Made by a program: the position numbers and the translations under genes. Source: Lentzea nigeriaca (GTDB lineage: Bacteria; Actinomycetota; Actinomycetes; Mycobacteriales; Pseudonocardiaceae). From it: 64,000 bases of DNA. The DNA is taken from contig NZ_JAFBCX010000001.1 of the NCBI RefSeq assembly GCF_016907955.1, positions 1,116,001 to 1,180,000 on the forward strand, written 5' to 3'. Shown here one piece after another: positions 51,007 through 60,564 of the stretch; the stretch's first letter is position 1; each line of letters opens with the position of its first letter. The notes beneath the pieces are model-generated. The model saw nothing but the letters and a program-made list of their open reading frames with translations. It was not told the origin of the DNA and did no database searches.

Positions 51007-51054
51007 GATGAACGGCGCATTTGTCACCTGAAGTGGACAAATGTGCCGTTCATC
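51007..51054. terminator. Long hairpin downstream of the sigma-factor gene
   Basis: Arms 51007-51025 and 51036-51054 (19 bases, one G-U pair) around a 10-base loop. It lies 30 bases beyond the stop of the minus-strand sigma gene. Arm begins GATGAACGG, related to the other GATGAAGG hairpins. Confidence 0.8.
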
Positions 51055-51084
51055 GGTTGCTCGTGTGCCGCGACAGCCGCGGCA

Positions 51085-52554
51085 CTAGCTGATCGTGACG
51101 TGAATGGTCACGTGCACCGATCCCGCGGTTCCGGTGATCGTGCCGTTCTGCGCCTTCGGCCCTGCCTGCAGCCGCACCCTGAACGTCATCTTCTGCCCCG
51201 GCGCCAGCGTCTGGCCGCCGGTGCACGTGACGGTGCCCTTGCCGGCCGGACAGCCGACCGACCCCTCCGGGACCTTGCCCGGCCCGACCGTCTTGATCTT
51301 GTCCGGCAGGTTCAACGTCAACGTTGGCACGGTGGCCGGGGACGAGCCGGTGTTGGTGATGCCGATGTCCATCTCGTCGGGCGGGCCCTCGGTGGTCATC
51401 GCGATGCTGCTGGGTGCCTCGCCGGACAGCGTGGCGTCGCTCGGCGCGCCACCGGCGGTGGTCGTGGTCGTCGTCGGTCCGTTGGGCCCGCTCGGCACGA
51501 TGATCGGCGTGGCGCCACCGGTGGAGGTTCCGCCGGTCGTGGTGCCGGAGGTCTGAGAGGAGGGCGTGGTGGTCGGCGTGACTCCGGCCGTGGCGATCGT
51601 CGACGTGGACGGCGCGGCGCCAGGGGGAGTGACGGTGGGTTCCGTGGTGACGACACCGGAACCGGCGACGACCACGACCGCCGCGGCCGAGGCGGCCACG
51701 CCGAACCACGACGTCGCGCTGATCGACACGGCCGCGCTCTTGCTCGCCGCGGCCAGGTAGCCGGCGGTGCCCGTGCCGAGCACGATGGGGGCGACGAGAC
51801 CGCGCAGCGCGCCGTTGACGTCGGCCAGTTCCCTGGCGAGCGACCGGCATTCGGCGCAGTCGTCGAGGTGGGCGTCGAGTTGGATGGCCTCGCGGCCCTT
51901 GAGGCCGCCGCGGGTCCAGGCGCCGAGCTTGGTGACCGTGGTGCGGCAGCGTTCCGGTGGCTCCTGGGCGACGTGCGCCTGGAGGAACGCCTTGCGCAGG
52001 CCTTCGCGGGCGCGGAACGCCATCGCCGAGACGCCGTTCGCGGTCAGGCCCAGCAGCGGGGCGATCTCGCCGGGGGACTGGCCCTCGATCGCGGTGTGCC
52101 ACAACACTGTCTGCCAGCGTTCGGGCAGCGACGCGAACGCCGTGGCCGCGAGCGCCTGGTCGAGGTCCTCCACCGCCTTGTCGCGGAACGGCACGCTCGT
52201 CGCCCGCACGGCGCCGGGGACTTCCTCGACGTTGCCGGCCAGTTCGAGCCGCTTCTCCTTGCGCGTCCGGTCGTACGCCGCGTGGCGCACCGCCGTCAGC
52301 AAGTACGGCCGGAACGCCGTGCCGGGACCGCCGCCGGTGCGCAGTGCGGCGAGCACCTTGGCGAACGCGTCGGCCACCAGGTCGTCGGCGTCGGAGGGTG
52401 AGGACGACAGCTGCATCGCGAGAAGGTTGGCGGCGCGCACGTGGCGTTCGTACAGCTTGCCGTAGGCCTCGATCTTGCCTTCGCGGACAGCATCGATCAG
52501 GTCGGCGTCCGACGGCGGTCGACCACGCTGCCCGATCAAAGAATGCCGCCTCAC
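51085..52554 (-). CDS. Sigma factor fused to a zinc-finger, membrane and extracytoplasmic tail
   Basis: 489 aa. Residues ~20-90 are sigma region 2 (GKLYERHVRAANLLAMQLSSSPSDADDLVADAFAKV) and ~135-185 region 4 (LPERWQTVLWHTAIEGQSPGEIAPLLGLTANGVSAMAFRAREGL). Then comes a ZAS-like anti-sigma module (HLDDCAECRSLARELADVNGALR), one transmembrane helix (~280-297), a Ser/Thr/Pro linker and a C-terminal beta domain (~370-489) outside the cell. Sigma, its own inhibitor and a sensor are thus one chain, so activity may be set by extracytoplasmic signals or proteolysis. Confidence 0.85.
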   Translation of the reverse strand: MRRHSLIGQRGRPPSDADLIDAVREGKIEAYGKLYERHVRAANLLAMQLSSSPSDADDLVADAFAKVLAALRTGGGPGTAFRPYLLTAVRHAAYDRTRKEKRLELAGNVEEVPGAVRATSVPFRDKAVEDLDQALAATAFASLPERWQTVLWHTAIEGQSPGEIAPLLGLTANGVSAMAFRAREGLRKAFLQAHVAQEPPERCRTTVTKLGAWTRGGLKGREAIQLDAHLDDCAECRSLARELADVNGALRGLVAPIVLGTGTAGYLAAASKSAAVSISATSWFGVAASAAAVVVVAGSGVVTTEPTVTPPGAAPSTSTIATAGVTPTTTPSSQTSGTTTGGTSTGGATPIIVPSGPNGPTTTTTTAGGAPSDATLSGEAPSSIAMTTEGPPDEMDIGITNTGSSPATVPTLTLNLPDKIKTVGPGKVPEGSVGCPAGKGTVTCTGGQTLAPGQKMTFRVRLQAGPKAQNGTITGTAGSVHVTIHVTIS

Positions 52555-52641
52555 GTCATGCCCACCACTGATATGCGGACCCTATCGAGATGACCCAACG
52601 CGAACAATCCACGCATCCGAACCTGATGTAATAAGAAACCT

Positions 52642-52656
52642 TTAGGCCGGGCCTAA
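52642..52656. promoter_or_regulatory. Palindrome between the sigma-factor and GH15 genes
   Basis: TTAGGCC-G-GGCCTAA, perfect 7-base arms, in the 154-base divergent gap. Candidate regulator site; no assigned protein. Confidence 0.35.
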
Positions 52657-52708
52657 GTCTTGACCAACTCAGGCCGGATGGCCCTGTCGCGTTCCTACTT
52701 TCGCTGTC

Positions 52709-54424
52709 GTGACGGACTTCCTGACCGAGTTGCCGGTGCGCGTGGCCGTGCCGATCGAACGGCACAGCCTGCTCTCCGACCGCCGTGCCCTCGCCCTTGT
52801 CACGCCCGGCGCGGACGTGACCTGGCTGTGCCACCCCTCGCCGGACTCACCGGCGTTGTTCGCCGCGCTGCTCGGCGGCTCCGGCCACTTCTCGGTGCGG
52901 CCGCAGAAGGATCAGCTGCCGCTCGGCCAACGGTACGTACCCGGCACGATGACCGTCCAGACCCGCTGGACCGGTCTTCAGGTCACCGACCATCTCGCGG
53001 CGAACCTGGTGCGAACCGTCGAGGGACGGGTGCCCGCGGTCGTGGAGTTCGCGCCACGCCCCGACTTCGGCCGCGCGCCCGTGGTCCTGGAGCGCGTCGC
53101 CGACGGTGTCAAGGTCGCGGGAACCTCGATCGTGCTGCGATCCCCAGGTGTGGACTGGGAGATCAGCGACGGCACGGCCACCGCTGTGATCATCCCGCCC
53201 TTCGTGCTGGAACTGGAGCTCGGCGGACCGTCCGAAGTGGACACCGACTGGCTGGACTGGTCGGCGGAGCTGCGGCTGCCCGCGACCGAGCCCGCTCTGG
53301 TGCGAAGATCCGCACTCACGTTGCGCGCTCTGTGCCACCGCGACACCGGCGCCGTGCTGGCCGCCGCGACCACGTCGTTGCCCGAGCAGATCGGCGGTGT
53401 CCGCAACTGGGACTACCGCTACTGCTGGTTGCGCGACGCCGCCCTGACCGTGCAGGCGCTGGTGTCACTGGGATCCACCGCCGAGGCCGAAGCGTTTCTG
53501 GACTGGTTGCACGGCGTGCTGGAAACGGTCTCCGGCCCGGAGTCGCTGAACCCGCTCTACACCGTGCACGGCACCGCGCTCGGCCCGGAGACGGTGATCG
53601 ACAGCCTCCCCGGCTACGCGGGCTCCGGTCCCGTGCGTGTCGGCAACCTCGCCGACCAGCAGGTACAGCTGGACGTCTTCGGCCCGATCACCGACCTCGT
53701 CCACGACCTGGCACTGGCACGCGGCTCGCTGGCCGGCCGCGAGTGGGACGTCGTCACCGCGATGGTGCGCGCCGTGGCGGTGCGCTGGTCCGAGCCGGAC
53801 CACGGCATCTGGGAAGAACGCCACGTGCCGCGCCATCGCGTCTACTCCCGCGTGATGTGCTGGCAGACCCTCGACCGCGCCATCGCCCTGGCGTCGCGCT
53901 TCGACCGTCCGCTCGACCCGGACTGGCTCGTGCTGCGCGACAAGATCGCCGCCGATGTCCTGCAGAACGGCTGGAACCCGGATGTCGGCGCGTTCACCAC
54001 CGCCTACGACGGCACCGATCTCGACGCAGCCTCGCTGCACGTGGGTCTCTCCGGCCTCCTCGACCCGTCCGACGAACGCTTCCAGGCCACGGTCGTCGCG
54101 GTCGAGGAGACGTTGCGCAGCGGGCCGACCGTCTACCGGTATCTGCGCAACGACGGCCTCCCCGGTGACGAGGGCGGGTTCCACCTGTGCACGACGTGGC
54201 TGATCGAGGCGTACCTGAAGGTCGGGCGCCGGGCCGACGCCGAGGAGCTGTTCGAGAGCTTCGTGCGGCTGACCGGGCCGACCGGGCTGTTGCCCGAGGA
54301 GTACGACCCGGTTGCCGAACGATCACTGGGCAACCACCCGCAGGCCTACTCGCACCTCGGTTTGATCCGGTGCGCGCGGCTGCTGGACGTCACCGCGACC
54401 CCGCGGCCGCCAGCTTCGCGCTGA
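52709..54424 (+). CDS. GH15 family hydrolase (glucoamylase/trehalase-like)
   Basis: 571 aa, cytoplasmic. An N-terminal beta-sandwich (~1-220) and an (alpha/alpha)6 barrel with RNWDYRYCWLRDA (~235), the catalytic acid in PDHGIWEER and the base in GLLPEEYDP. Bacterial GH15 proteins of this length are trehalases or glucoamylases; trehalose or malto-oligosaccharide is the likely substrate. GTG start 52709. Divergent from the fused sigma factor; the 3' end overlaps the convergent gene by 35 bases. Confidence 0.9.
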   Translation: MTDFLTELPVRVAVPIERHSLLSDRRALALVTPGADVTWLCHPSPDSPALFAALLGGSGHFSVRPQKDQLPLGQRYVPGTMTVQTRWTGLQVTDHLAANLVRTVEGRVPAVVEFAPRPDFGRAPVVLERVADGVKVAGTSIVLRSPGVDWEISDGTATAVIIPPFVLELELGGPSEVDTDWLDWSAELRLPATEPALVRRSALTLRALCHRDTGAVLAAATTSLPEQIGGVRNWDYRYCWLRDAALTVQALVSLGSTAEAEAFLDWLHGVLETVSGPESLNPLYTVHGTALGPETVIDSLPGYAGSGPVRVGNLADQQVQLDVFGPITDLVHDLALARGSLAGREWDVVTAMVRAVAVRWSEPDHGIWEERHVPRHRVYSRVMCWQTLDRAIALASRFDRPLDPDWLVLRDKIAADVLQNGWNPDVGAFTTAYDGTDLDAASLHVGLSGLLDPSDERFQATVVAVEETLRSGPTVYRYLRNDGLPGDEGGFHLCTTWLIEAYLKVGRRADAEELFESFVRLTGPTGLLPEEYDPVAERSLGNHPQAYSHLGLIRCARLLDVTATPRPPASR

Positions 54425-55211
54425 TGGGTTCGAGCTCGGTGATCAGTTCGTCGAGCTCGGCGGGAGAGAGGGACTCGTACGGCGCGGCGGCGAGGTCGTC
54501 GGTGAGGGCTTCGATGCGTTGCTGCGTCTCGCGGCCCGCGTCGGTGAACCACCCGTCGGCGTCGACGAGTCCCCGCTCGCGCAGGCCGGCCATGACCGCG
54601 GCCAGCCGTCTCTTCGGCAGGTGGTGGATGCGCCCGAACGACTCCGGCGGGTGGATGCCCTGCGCCAGCGCGGAAAGCACGTGGGCCTCCGTGCCGCCGA
54701 TGCGTGCGCCGACAAGGGCGGCGATGTGCCCGTCACCGCGGTGCTCGCGCAGCATGGTCGCGGAGTGCCAGAGCCGGGCGACCGGGTCGCCCGGCACCGG
54801 CAGCGTGCGCATCCCCGCGTACATCACCCGGCCCTCGGTGGGTGCGCTCGTCGCGGCCTTCGTGGTCAGGTCGGCCGCGCGCACCAGGCCGGGGGAGCCG
54901 TCGTCGCCGAGGATCCGCCGGAGAGAGGCCGCGCTGCCCCGTTCCCGTGCGGCGACGGACGCCTCTGGCGGGATCGTCTCCCACGCGCTCGGGATGTGCC
55001 GCGCGGCCTCCCCTTCCGCGAAGTTGTAGAAGGCCGCGTGCACGACCTCCGCCGGCACCCGCCCCAACGGAGCGGCGCGGCTCGCGAAGTAGCCGTCCCA
55101 GTAGGTGCGGTGGCCGAGCGCGGTCAGCTCGTCGTTGCACTCGTCGGCGAAGAAGGTGACCAGGCAGATCGGCTCCAGGAGCTCGTGCAGGCGCCGAGCG
55201 ATGTGAGTCAT
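54390..55211 (-). CDS. SCO6745-family protein
   Basis: 273 aa from ATG 55211. Helical protein with LYEPICLVTFFADECNDEL-like start (here LLEPICLVTFFADECNDEL), AAFYNFAEGEAARHIPSAWE, and a C-terminal winged-helix-like region (RLAAVMAGLRERGLVDADGWFTDAGRETQQRI). Matches, from memory, an actinomycete family named after SCO6745. DNA binding is plausible because of the C-terminal part but unproven. No partner gene. Confidence 0.75.
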   Translation of the reverse strand: MTHIARRLHELLEPICLVTFFADECNDELTALGHRTYWDGYFASRAAPLGRVPAEVVHAAFYNFAEGEAARHIPSAWETIPPEASVAARERGSAASLRRILGDDGSPGLVRAADLTTKAATSAPTEGRVMYAGMRTLPVPGDPVARLWHSATMLREHRGDGHIAALVGARIGGTEAHVLSALAQGIHPPESFGRIHHLPKRRLAAVMAGLRERGLVDADGWFTDAGRETQQRIEALTDDLAAAPYESLSPAELDELITELEPISAKLAAAGSR

Positions 55212-55232
55212 GGCCACCATCATGCCGATGGA

Positions 55233-55976
55233 TCAGTGGCAGTGGCCGTCCCTGCCGAGCGTCTCCACCGGCCCCGCGCCCTTCCTGCCCCACTGCGCCG
55301 CGGGCCGACTCGTCGGTCCCCAGGTCGGTTTGCCCTCCGCGTCGGTCCGCCAGTACCAGCAGGCGTCACGGCCCTCCGGCCAGCCCTCCGGCTTGTCCTC
55401 CCACTTCTCGCCGCGGCCGTAGGGCGTCATGTCGAGCAACGCGAACGTGCCGCTGAACCGCTCGGTGCCGCGGCCGGTCGTCCGGTACGTGAGGAACACG
55501 CGGTCGCCGTCACGCAGGAAGCACGAGAAGTAGCCCATGTCGCCACCGATCGGCGCGGGCACGTCCCGCACCGAGTACCAGGGCTGCGGGTAGCCCATGA
55601 ACTCGACGAACGGCTTCACCTCGTCCCACGCGCCCACGGTGAGGATGGCGAACGAGACACCGCGCGCGTGGAGATAGGCGGGGTTCGTGAGGTGCACTGG
55701 CACCCAGGTGCAGCCCTCGCACTGGCCTTGGTGCGGCGCGCCGTCCCACCACATGTGCTGGTAGACCACGAGCTCGTCGCGGCCTTCGAACAACGAGACG
55801 AACGGCACCGGGCCGTTCGCCCCGGTGACGAGCGCCTTCCCGTCCACCTCCACCATCGGCAACCGGCGGCGAGCTGCGGCGATGGCATCGCCTTCGCGCG
55901 TGTGCGCCTTCTCGCGGACCAGCAGCTCTTCCCTGGCGGCTTCCCAGGTGGCGAAGTCGACAACGGGCGGTTTCAT
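55233..55976 (-). CDS. DUF899 thioredoxin-fold protein
   Basis: 247 aa from ATG 55976. DUF899 family: WEAAREELLVREKAHTREGDA, LVVYQHMWWDGAPHQGQCEGCTW with a CxxC pair, LHARGVSFAILTVGAW, and FSCFLRDGDRVFLTYRTTGRGTE. A thioredoxin-like fold of unknown substrate; some are dithiol-disulfide-isomerase annotated. SD AGGAC about 8 bases before the ATG. 21 bases upstream of the SCO6745-like gene, possibly an operon. Confidence 0.9.
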   Translation of the reverse strand: MKPPVVDFATWEAAREELLVREKAHTREGDAIAAARRRLPMVEVDGKALVTGANGPVPFVSLFEGRDELVVYQHMWWDGAPHQGQCEGCTWVPVHLTNPAYLHARGVSFAILTVGAWDEVKPFVEFMGYPQPWYSVRDVPAPIGGDMGYFSCFLRDGDRVFLTYRTTGRGTERFSGTFALLDMTPYGRGEKWEDKPEGWPEGRDACWYWRTDAEGKPTWGPTSRPAAQWGRKGAGPVETLGRDGHCH

Positions 55977-56044
55977 TGGCTGTCCTCCAAGCAAGTCCGT
56001 ACCGCTTACCCAGAGGGGTCGAAGCTGATTCCGCCGTTTCGACA

Positions 56045-57256
56045 TCACGGATGACCGCGCCACAACCTCCAGGCACGCGGGCTGGCCGGCGAGTGGTGGC
56101 TGTTGGCCTCTCCGAATCTCAGGCGCACCCGTGCCCCGCCCAGCCGTCCGCGTTCGAGGTGGATCGTCCCGCCGGTGGCCTCGGCGGCCGCACGGGCGAT
56201 GTCCAGCCCGAGCCCGGTCGACCCGTCGCCGCTGCTGCCGCGGTGCAACGCCGACGACGGATCCGCAACGCCGGTGCCGCCGTCCTCGACCACCAGCGTC
56301 ACCCATCCGGCGTGCCGCACGACCGACACCCCGACCGGCGCGGCGGCGGGCGTGTGCCGGAAGACGTTCTCCAGCAACGCGTCCACCACGGCGCCCAGCG
56401 CGTCGGGGGACAACGGGACCCAGGCGGGCTCGCCGACGTCGATCTCGCACACCCGACCCTGGTTGGCGGCGTGCGCGGACCAGAAGGCCATCCGCGCCTC
56501 GACCACCGATGCCACGTCGCACGTGCTCGACAGCTCACCCTCGGCGGGCTGCAACGCCTGGATGATCCGGTCCACGTCATGGCCCAACGTGCTGACTGCG
56601 CTGCGAATCCGGTCGGCGACGGGCCCGGATCCCACCGCGTCGGCGTCCAGTCTCAGCGCGGCCAACGGGGTGCGCAGGCGGTGCGACACGTCCGCGATCA
56701 TCTCGCGTTCCTTGGCCAGCAACTGCGAGGTCCGCTCGGACGCCTCGTTGATCGACGCGGCCAGCGCCTCCAGCTCCTGTGGCCCGCGCAGCCGCACGCG
56801 CCGTCCGCCGGACGAGGCGAGCACGCGCAAGGCCCTGATCACCGGCGTGAAAGGCCTGTGTCCCAACAGCACCGCCGCTCCCAGCGTCACCAGAGCGACA
56901 CCGGCGACCAGGAACACCTCGAACGGAAACCGCACCGAACCGGGCACGACCGACACCACGGCCCCGCCAGCGGAAGTCACCGGAGAGCCACCGCCCGCAC
57001 CGAGCCGAGTCCCGTCGGCGAGCACCACCGAAAGCCGTCCCTCAGCCCCGGCGGCAGTGCGCGCGATCGTTCCCCGGACGTCGTCGGGGTCGGACGAGAC
57101 CGCGAGCACGGCGGCCACCACCGCCGCGTCGCGCTGATCAGCGGCGGCGACCTCGGCGGAAGCCCGGGAGAACACCAGAAACCCAGCGGTGGCAAGGAAC
57201 ACCACCGTCACCAGCCCCGCCGCGACGAGCAGCGCGCGGGTGACGACCGATCTCAT
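56045..57256 (-). CDS. Sensor histidine kinase
   Basis: 403 aa. Two transmembrane helices (~8-28 and ~112-132) flank an extracytoplasmic sensor of ~80 residues; HAMP-like segment, H-box ADVSHRLRTPLAALR (phosphorylated His ~192), then ATPase with N-box LLENVFRH, G1 VEDGGTGV, G2 STGLGLDIA. Overlaps the response-regulator stop by 4 bases, forming a two-component operon with it. Input signal unknown. Confidence 0.93.
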   Translation of the reverse strand: MRSVVTRALLVAAGLVTVVFLATAGFLVFSRASAEVAAADQRDAAVVAAVLAVSSDPDDVRGTIARTAAGAEGRLSVVLADGTRLGAGGGSPVTSAGGAVVSVVPGSVRFPFEVFLVAGVALVTLGAAVLLGHRPFTPVIRALRVLASSGGRRVRLRGPQELEALAASINEASERTSQLLAKEREMIADVSHRLRTPLAALRLDADAVGSGPVADRIRSAVSTLGHDVDRIIQALQPAEGELSSTCDVASVVEARMAFWSAHAANQGRVCEIDVGEPAWVPLSPDALGAVVDALLENVFRHTPAAAPVGVSVVRHAGWVTLVVEDGGTGVADPSSALHRGSSGDGSTGLGLDIARAAAEATGGTIHLERGRLGGARVRLRFGEANSHHSPASPRAWRLWRGHP

Positions 57257-57939
57257 TCCGGCGCTGCCAGCTTGAACCCGACGCCGCGGACCGTGTGCAG
57301 GTAACGAGGATGCGCCGCCGTCTCACCCAGCTTGCGCCGCAACCACGACGCGTGGACGTCGATCGTCTTGTCGTCGCCGACGTACGGATGTCCCCACACG
57401 GCCTGGATGAGCTCCCGCCGCGAGATCACCCGCCCCGGCCGTTGCGCGAGATAGGCCAGCAGGTCGAACTCCCGCCTGCTCAACGCGAGCGGACAGTCAC
57501 CGAGCGTGGCGATCCGCTGGGCGAGGTCGACCGAGAGATCACCGAGGACCACGACCTCCGAGGGCGCGACCGAAGAACCACCCGTCCGGCGCAGCAGCGC
57601 GTTGATCCGCGCCGCCAGGTGTTCGGACGAGAACGGTTTCACGATGTAGTCGTCGGCCCCGGCGTTCAACGTGCTCACGACCGAGTTCTCCGCCCCGCGC
57701 GCCGTGGCCACGATGACCGGCACGTTCGACACCCCGCGCAGCATCCGCAGGGCCGCGACGCCGTCCAGATCGGGCAGCCCGAGGTCGAGAATCACCAGGT
57801 CGAGCTCGTTCGTCCCGGCCTCCCGGAGAGCCGCGACGGCGGTGCCGACGGCCTGCACGACGTGCCCGAGGTCGGTCAGCGCGTGCACGAGCGCCGCCTG
57901 CACCACCGGGTCGTCCTCGACCACCAGCACCTTCGACAT
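57253..57939 (-). CDS. OmpR-family response regulator
   Basis: 228 aa from ATG 57939. Receiver with KVLVVEDDP and phospho-acceptor Asp in LVILDLGLPD (~51), Lys in DYIVKPFS; C-terminal OmpR winged helix (SRREFDLLAYLAQRPGRVISRRELIQAVWG, DVHASWLRRKLGE, IRTVRGVGFKL-like end). Controls its target genes when phosphorylated by the coupled kinase. Divergent from the ABC sugar operon by 133 bases, so that operon is a plausible target. Confidence 0.94.
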   Translation of the reverse strand: MSKVLVVEDDPVVQAALVHALTDLGHVVQAVGTAVAALREAGTNELDLVILDLGLPDLDGVAALRMLRGVSNVPVIVATARGAENSVVSTLNAGADDYIVKPFSSEHLAARINALLRRTGGSSVAPSEVVVLGDLSVDLAQRIATLGDCPLALSRREFDLLAYLAQRPGRVISRRELIQAVWGHPYVGDDKTIDVHASWLRRKLGETAAHPRYLHTVRGVGFKLAAPE

Positions 57940-58072
57940 ACACGCAGCGTAAGCAGCGAACCCGCCGATTGGGAGAGGTGTTTCGAGCTTATCGAGATCG
58001 TGTTTCGTCCTTAAATCTCCCTTAGGGCGGACGGCCCTACCGTCTGCAGTCACACCGAACCAGGGAGTTGGC

Positions 58073-59266
58073 GTGGCAGAAGTCGTTCTGACGGGTCTGG
58101 GCAAGGCGTACGGCGACGGCACCCGTGCGGTCACCGACCTGAACCTCGAGATCCGCGACGGTGAGTTCCTGGTGCTCGTCGGCCCGTCGGGCTGCGGCAA
58201 GACGACGGCGCTGCGGATGATCGCCGGGCTCGAGCAGATCACCGAGGGCACGATTCGCATCGGCGAGCAGGTCGTCAACGACGTGCCGTCGCGTGACCGC
58301 GATGTGGCGATGGTGTTCCAGTCGTACGCGCTCTACCCGCACCTGAACGTGTACGACAACATCGCCTTCGGCCTGACGTTGCGCAAGCTCGCGAAGTCCG
58401 AGATCGACCACCGGGTCCGCGAGGTGGCCGAGGTCCTCGAACTGACCGAGCACCTCGACCGCAAGCCCCGCAACCTCTCCGGCGGCCAGCGGCAGCGCGT
58501 CGCGATGGGCCGTGCGATCGTGCGGGCGCCCCAGGCGTTCCTGATGGACGAGCCGCTGTCCAATCTGGACGCCAAGCTGCGCGTGCAGATGCGGGCGCAG
58601 ATCGCGCGGATCCAGCGCGAGATCGGCGTGACGACCGTCTACGTGACGCACGACCAGACCGAGGCCATGACCCTCGGCGACCGCGTCGCCGTGATGAGAC
58701 GCGGTGTCCTGCAGCAGGTCGGGCCGCCGCAGGAGCTCTACGACCGTCCGGTGAACCTGTTCGTCGCCGGGTTCATCGGCTCGCCGGGCATGAACCTCGT
58801 GACCGCGCGGCTCGACGAGAACGACGGCAGGTTCTGGGTGTCGCTCAACTCGGACGCCCTGCTGCTGCCGGAGTCCGTGCTGCGGCAACGGCCCGCGTTG
58901 CGGCAGTACGTCGGCCGCGAGGTCGTGGTCGGCATCAGGCCCGAGGACATGGAGGACACCGCGCTCGCCGACGCTCGCGAAGGCCAGATCCTGCACTCCG
59001 TGGCCGACCTGGTCGAAGCGATGGGCTCGGACGTCCTCGTGCACTTCCCGGTCGACGTCCCGCCCGTGGTCACCGACGACACCCGTGAGCTGGCGCGGGA
59101 CGCCGGCACCGACGACCTCCCGAAGACCGCCGGCAAGGGAACCGTCCTGGTTGGACGGTTCAGCCCGCGCACCCGCATCTACGAAGGACAACCCGTCGCC
59201 GCCTGGGTGGACACGTCCCGGCTGCACTTCTTCGACCCGTCGACCGGGTCCTCGATCTGGAGGTAG
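58073..59266 (+). CDS. ABC transporter ATP-binding protein (UgpC/MsiK type)
   Basis: 397 aa. Walker A GPSGCGKTT, signature LSGGQRQRVAMGRA, Walker B AFLMDEPLSNLDAKLR, Q-loop VFQSYALYPHL; C-terminal OB-fold regulatory domain (~235-397). Energises sugar importers. It is first in an operon with a binding protein, two permeases and a second ATPase; it could also serve the ATPase-less cebEFG importer as MsiK does in Streptomyces. Confidence 0.94.
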   Translation: MAEVVLTGLGKAYGDGTRAVTDLNLEIRDGEFLVLVGPSGCGKTTALRMIAGLEQITEGTIRIGEQVVNDVPSRDRDVAMVFQSYALYPHLNVYDNIAFGLTLRKLAKSEIDHRVREVAEVLELTEHLDRKPRNLSGGQRQRVAMGRAIVRAPQAFLMDEPLSNLDAKLRVQMRAQIARIQREIGVTTVYVTHDQTEAMTLGDRVAVMRRGVLQQVGPPQELYDRPVNLFVAGFIGSPGMNLVTARLDENDGRFWVSLNSDALLLPESVLRQRPALRQYVGREVVVGIRPEDMEDTALADAREGQILHSVADLVEAMGSDVLVHFPVDVPPVVTDDTRELARDAGTDDLPKTAGKGTVLVGRFSPRTRIYEGQPVAAWVDTSRLHFFDPSTGSSIWR

Positions 59267-59274
59267 GAGCTTCA

Positions 59275-60564
59275 ATGAGGAAGCAGTTCATCGCGTTGCT
59301 CGCGTTCGCCGCGGTCGCAGGTTCGGCCGCGTGCTCGGGAGGTGCCGCGGGAATCGGCGCGGAGGACCTCAAGGGCCAGACCGTCGAGATCGTCGGCCCG
59401 TGGACGGGTGACGAGCAGAAGAACTTCGAGAAGGTGCTGGCGGCGTTCACGAGCAAGACCGGCGCCGAGGTCAAGTACACACCGGCCGGTGACGAGCTCC
59501 CGACCGTGCTGCAGACCAGAATCTCGGGCGGCACACCGCCGGGCGTCGCGCTCATCGCCCAGCCCGGCCTCGTCGCCCAGTTCGCGCGGGCCAACGCGTT
59601 GAAGCCCGTGAACGCGGACGTCGAGAAGGCCGTCACCAAGCACAACGCGGCCGTGTGGAAGCAGCTCGGCAGCGTCGACGGCAAGCTCTACGGCTTCACC
59701 TTCAAGACCGCCAACAAGTCCGCGTTCTGGTACAGCGAGAAGGCGTTCAAGCAGGTCGGCGCGACGCCGCCGGCGACGTGGGACGACCTGATCAAGACCA
59801 GCAAGGCCATCGCCGAAACGGGTCTCGCGGCCGTGTCGGTCGGCGGTGCGGACGGCTGGACGCTCACCGACTGGTTCGAGAACGTCTACCTGCGCACCGC
59901 GGGCCCGGAGAACTACGACAAGCTCGCGAAGCACGAGATCCCGTGGACCGACCCGAGCGTGCGCAAGGCGTTGGAGGAACTGGCGAAGCTCTGGGGCGAC
60001 CCCACGCTGGTCGGCGGCGGCGCGCTGCAGACCGAGTTCCCCAAGTCCGTGATCAACGTGTTCGGCGACCCGTCCACCGCCGCGATGGTCTTCGAGGCCG
60101 ACTTCGTGGCGAGCGTGATCACCACGAACACCAAGGCGAAGGTCGGCCAGGACGCCAAGTTCTTCCCCTTCCCGTCGGTCGCGGGCAGCAAGGAGGCCGT
60201 GGTCGCCGGTGGTGACATGGCCGTGCAGTTCAAGGACGACAAGGCGACGACCGAGCTGATGAAGTTCCTCGCCTCGCCGGAGTCCGGGGAGATCTGGGCC
60301 GGTCTCGGTGGCTTCCTCTCGCCCAACAAGGACATCAAGGAGTCGGCGTACCCCGACGACGTGACGCAGGACCTCGCCAAGCGGATCGTCGACGCGGGCG
60401 ACAACGTGCGGTTCGACATGTCCGACCTGGCGCCTGCCGCGTTCGGCGGCACGAAGGGCGCGGGGGAGTGGAAGGACCTGCAGGACTTCCTCGCCGACCC
60501 GAAGAACGTCGACGGCATCATGCAGCGGCTCGAGGCCAACGCGGCGAAGGCCTACGGCAAATGA
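59275..60564 (+). CDS. ABC sugar-binding lipoprotein
   Basis: 429 aa. Lipoprotein signal with lipobox GSAACSG (Cys ~20). Family 1 solute-binding fold (VEIVGPWTGDEQKNFEKVLAAFTSKTG; KSAFWYSEKAFKQVGATPPATWDDL; GDMAVQFKDDKATTELMKFLASPE). Resembles alpha-glucoside-binding AglE-type proteins; the sugar is uncertain. Starts 8 bases after the ATPase gene and overlaps the permease start (ATGA). Confidence 0.92.
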   Translation: MRKQFIALLAFAAVAGSAACSGGAAGIGAEDLKGQTVEIVGPWTGDEQKNFEKVLAAFTSKTGAEVKYTPAGDELPTVLQTRISGGTPPGVALIAQPGLVAQFARANALKPVNADVEKAVTKHNAAVWKQLGSVDGKLYGFTFKTANKSAFWYSEKAFKQVGATPPATWDDLIKTSKAIAETGLAAVSVGGADGWTLTDWFENVYLRTAGPENYDKLAKHEIPWTDPSVRKALEELAKLWGDPTLVGGGALQTEFPKSVINVFGDPSTAAMVFEADFVASVITTNTKAKVGQDAKFFPFPSVAGSKEAVVAGGDMAVQFKDDKATTELMKFLASPESGEIWAGLGGFLSPNKDIKESAYPDDVTQDLAKRIVDAGDNVRFDMSDLAPAAFGGTKGAGEWKDLQDFLADPKNVDGIMQRLEANAAKAYGK

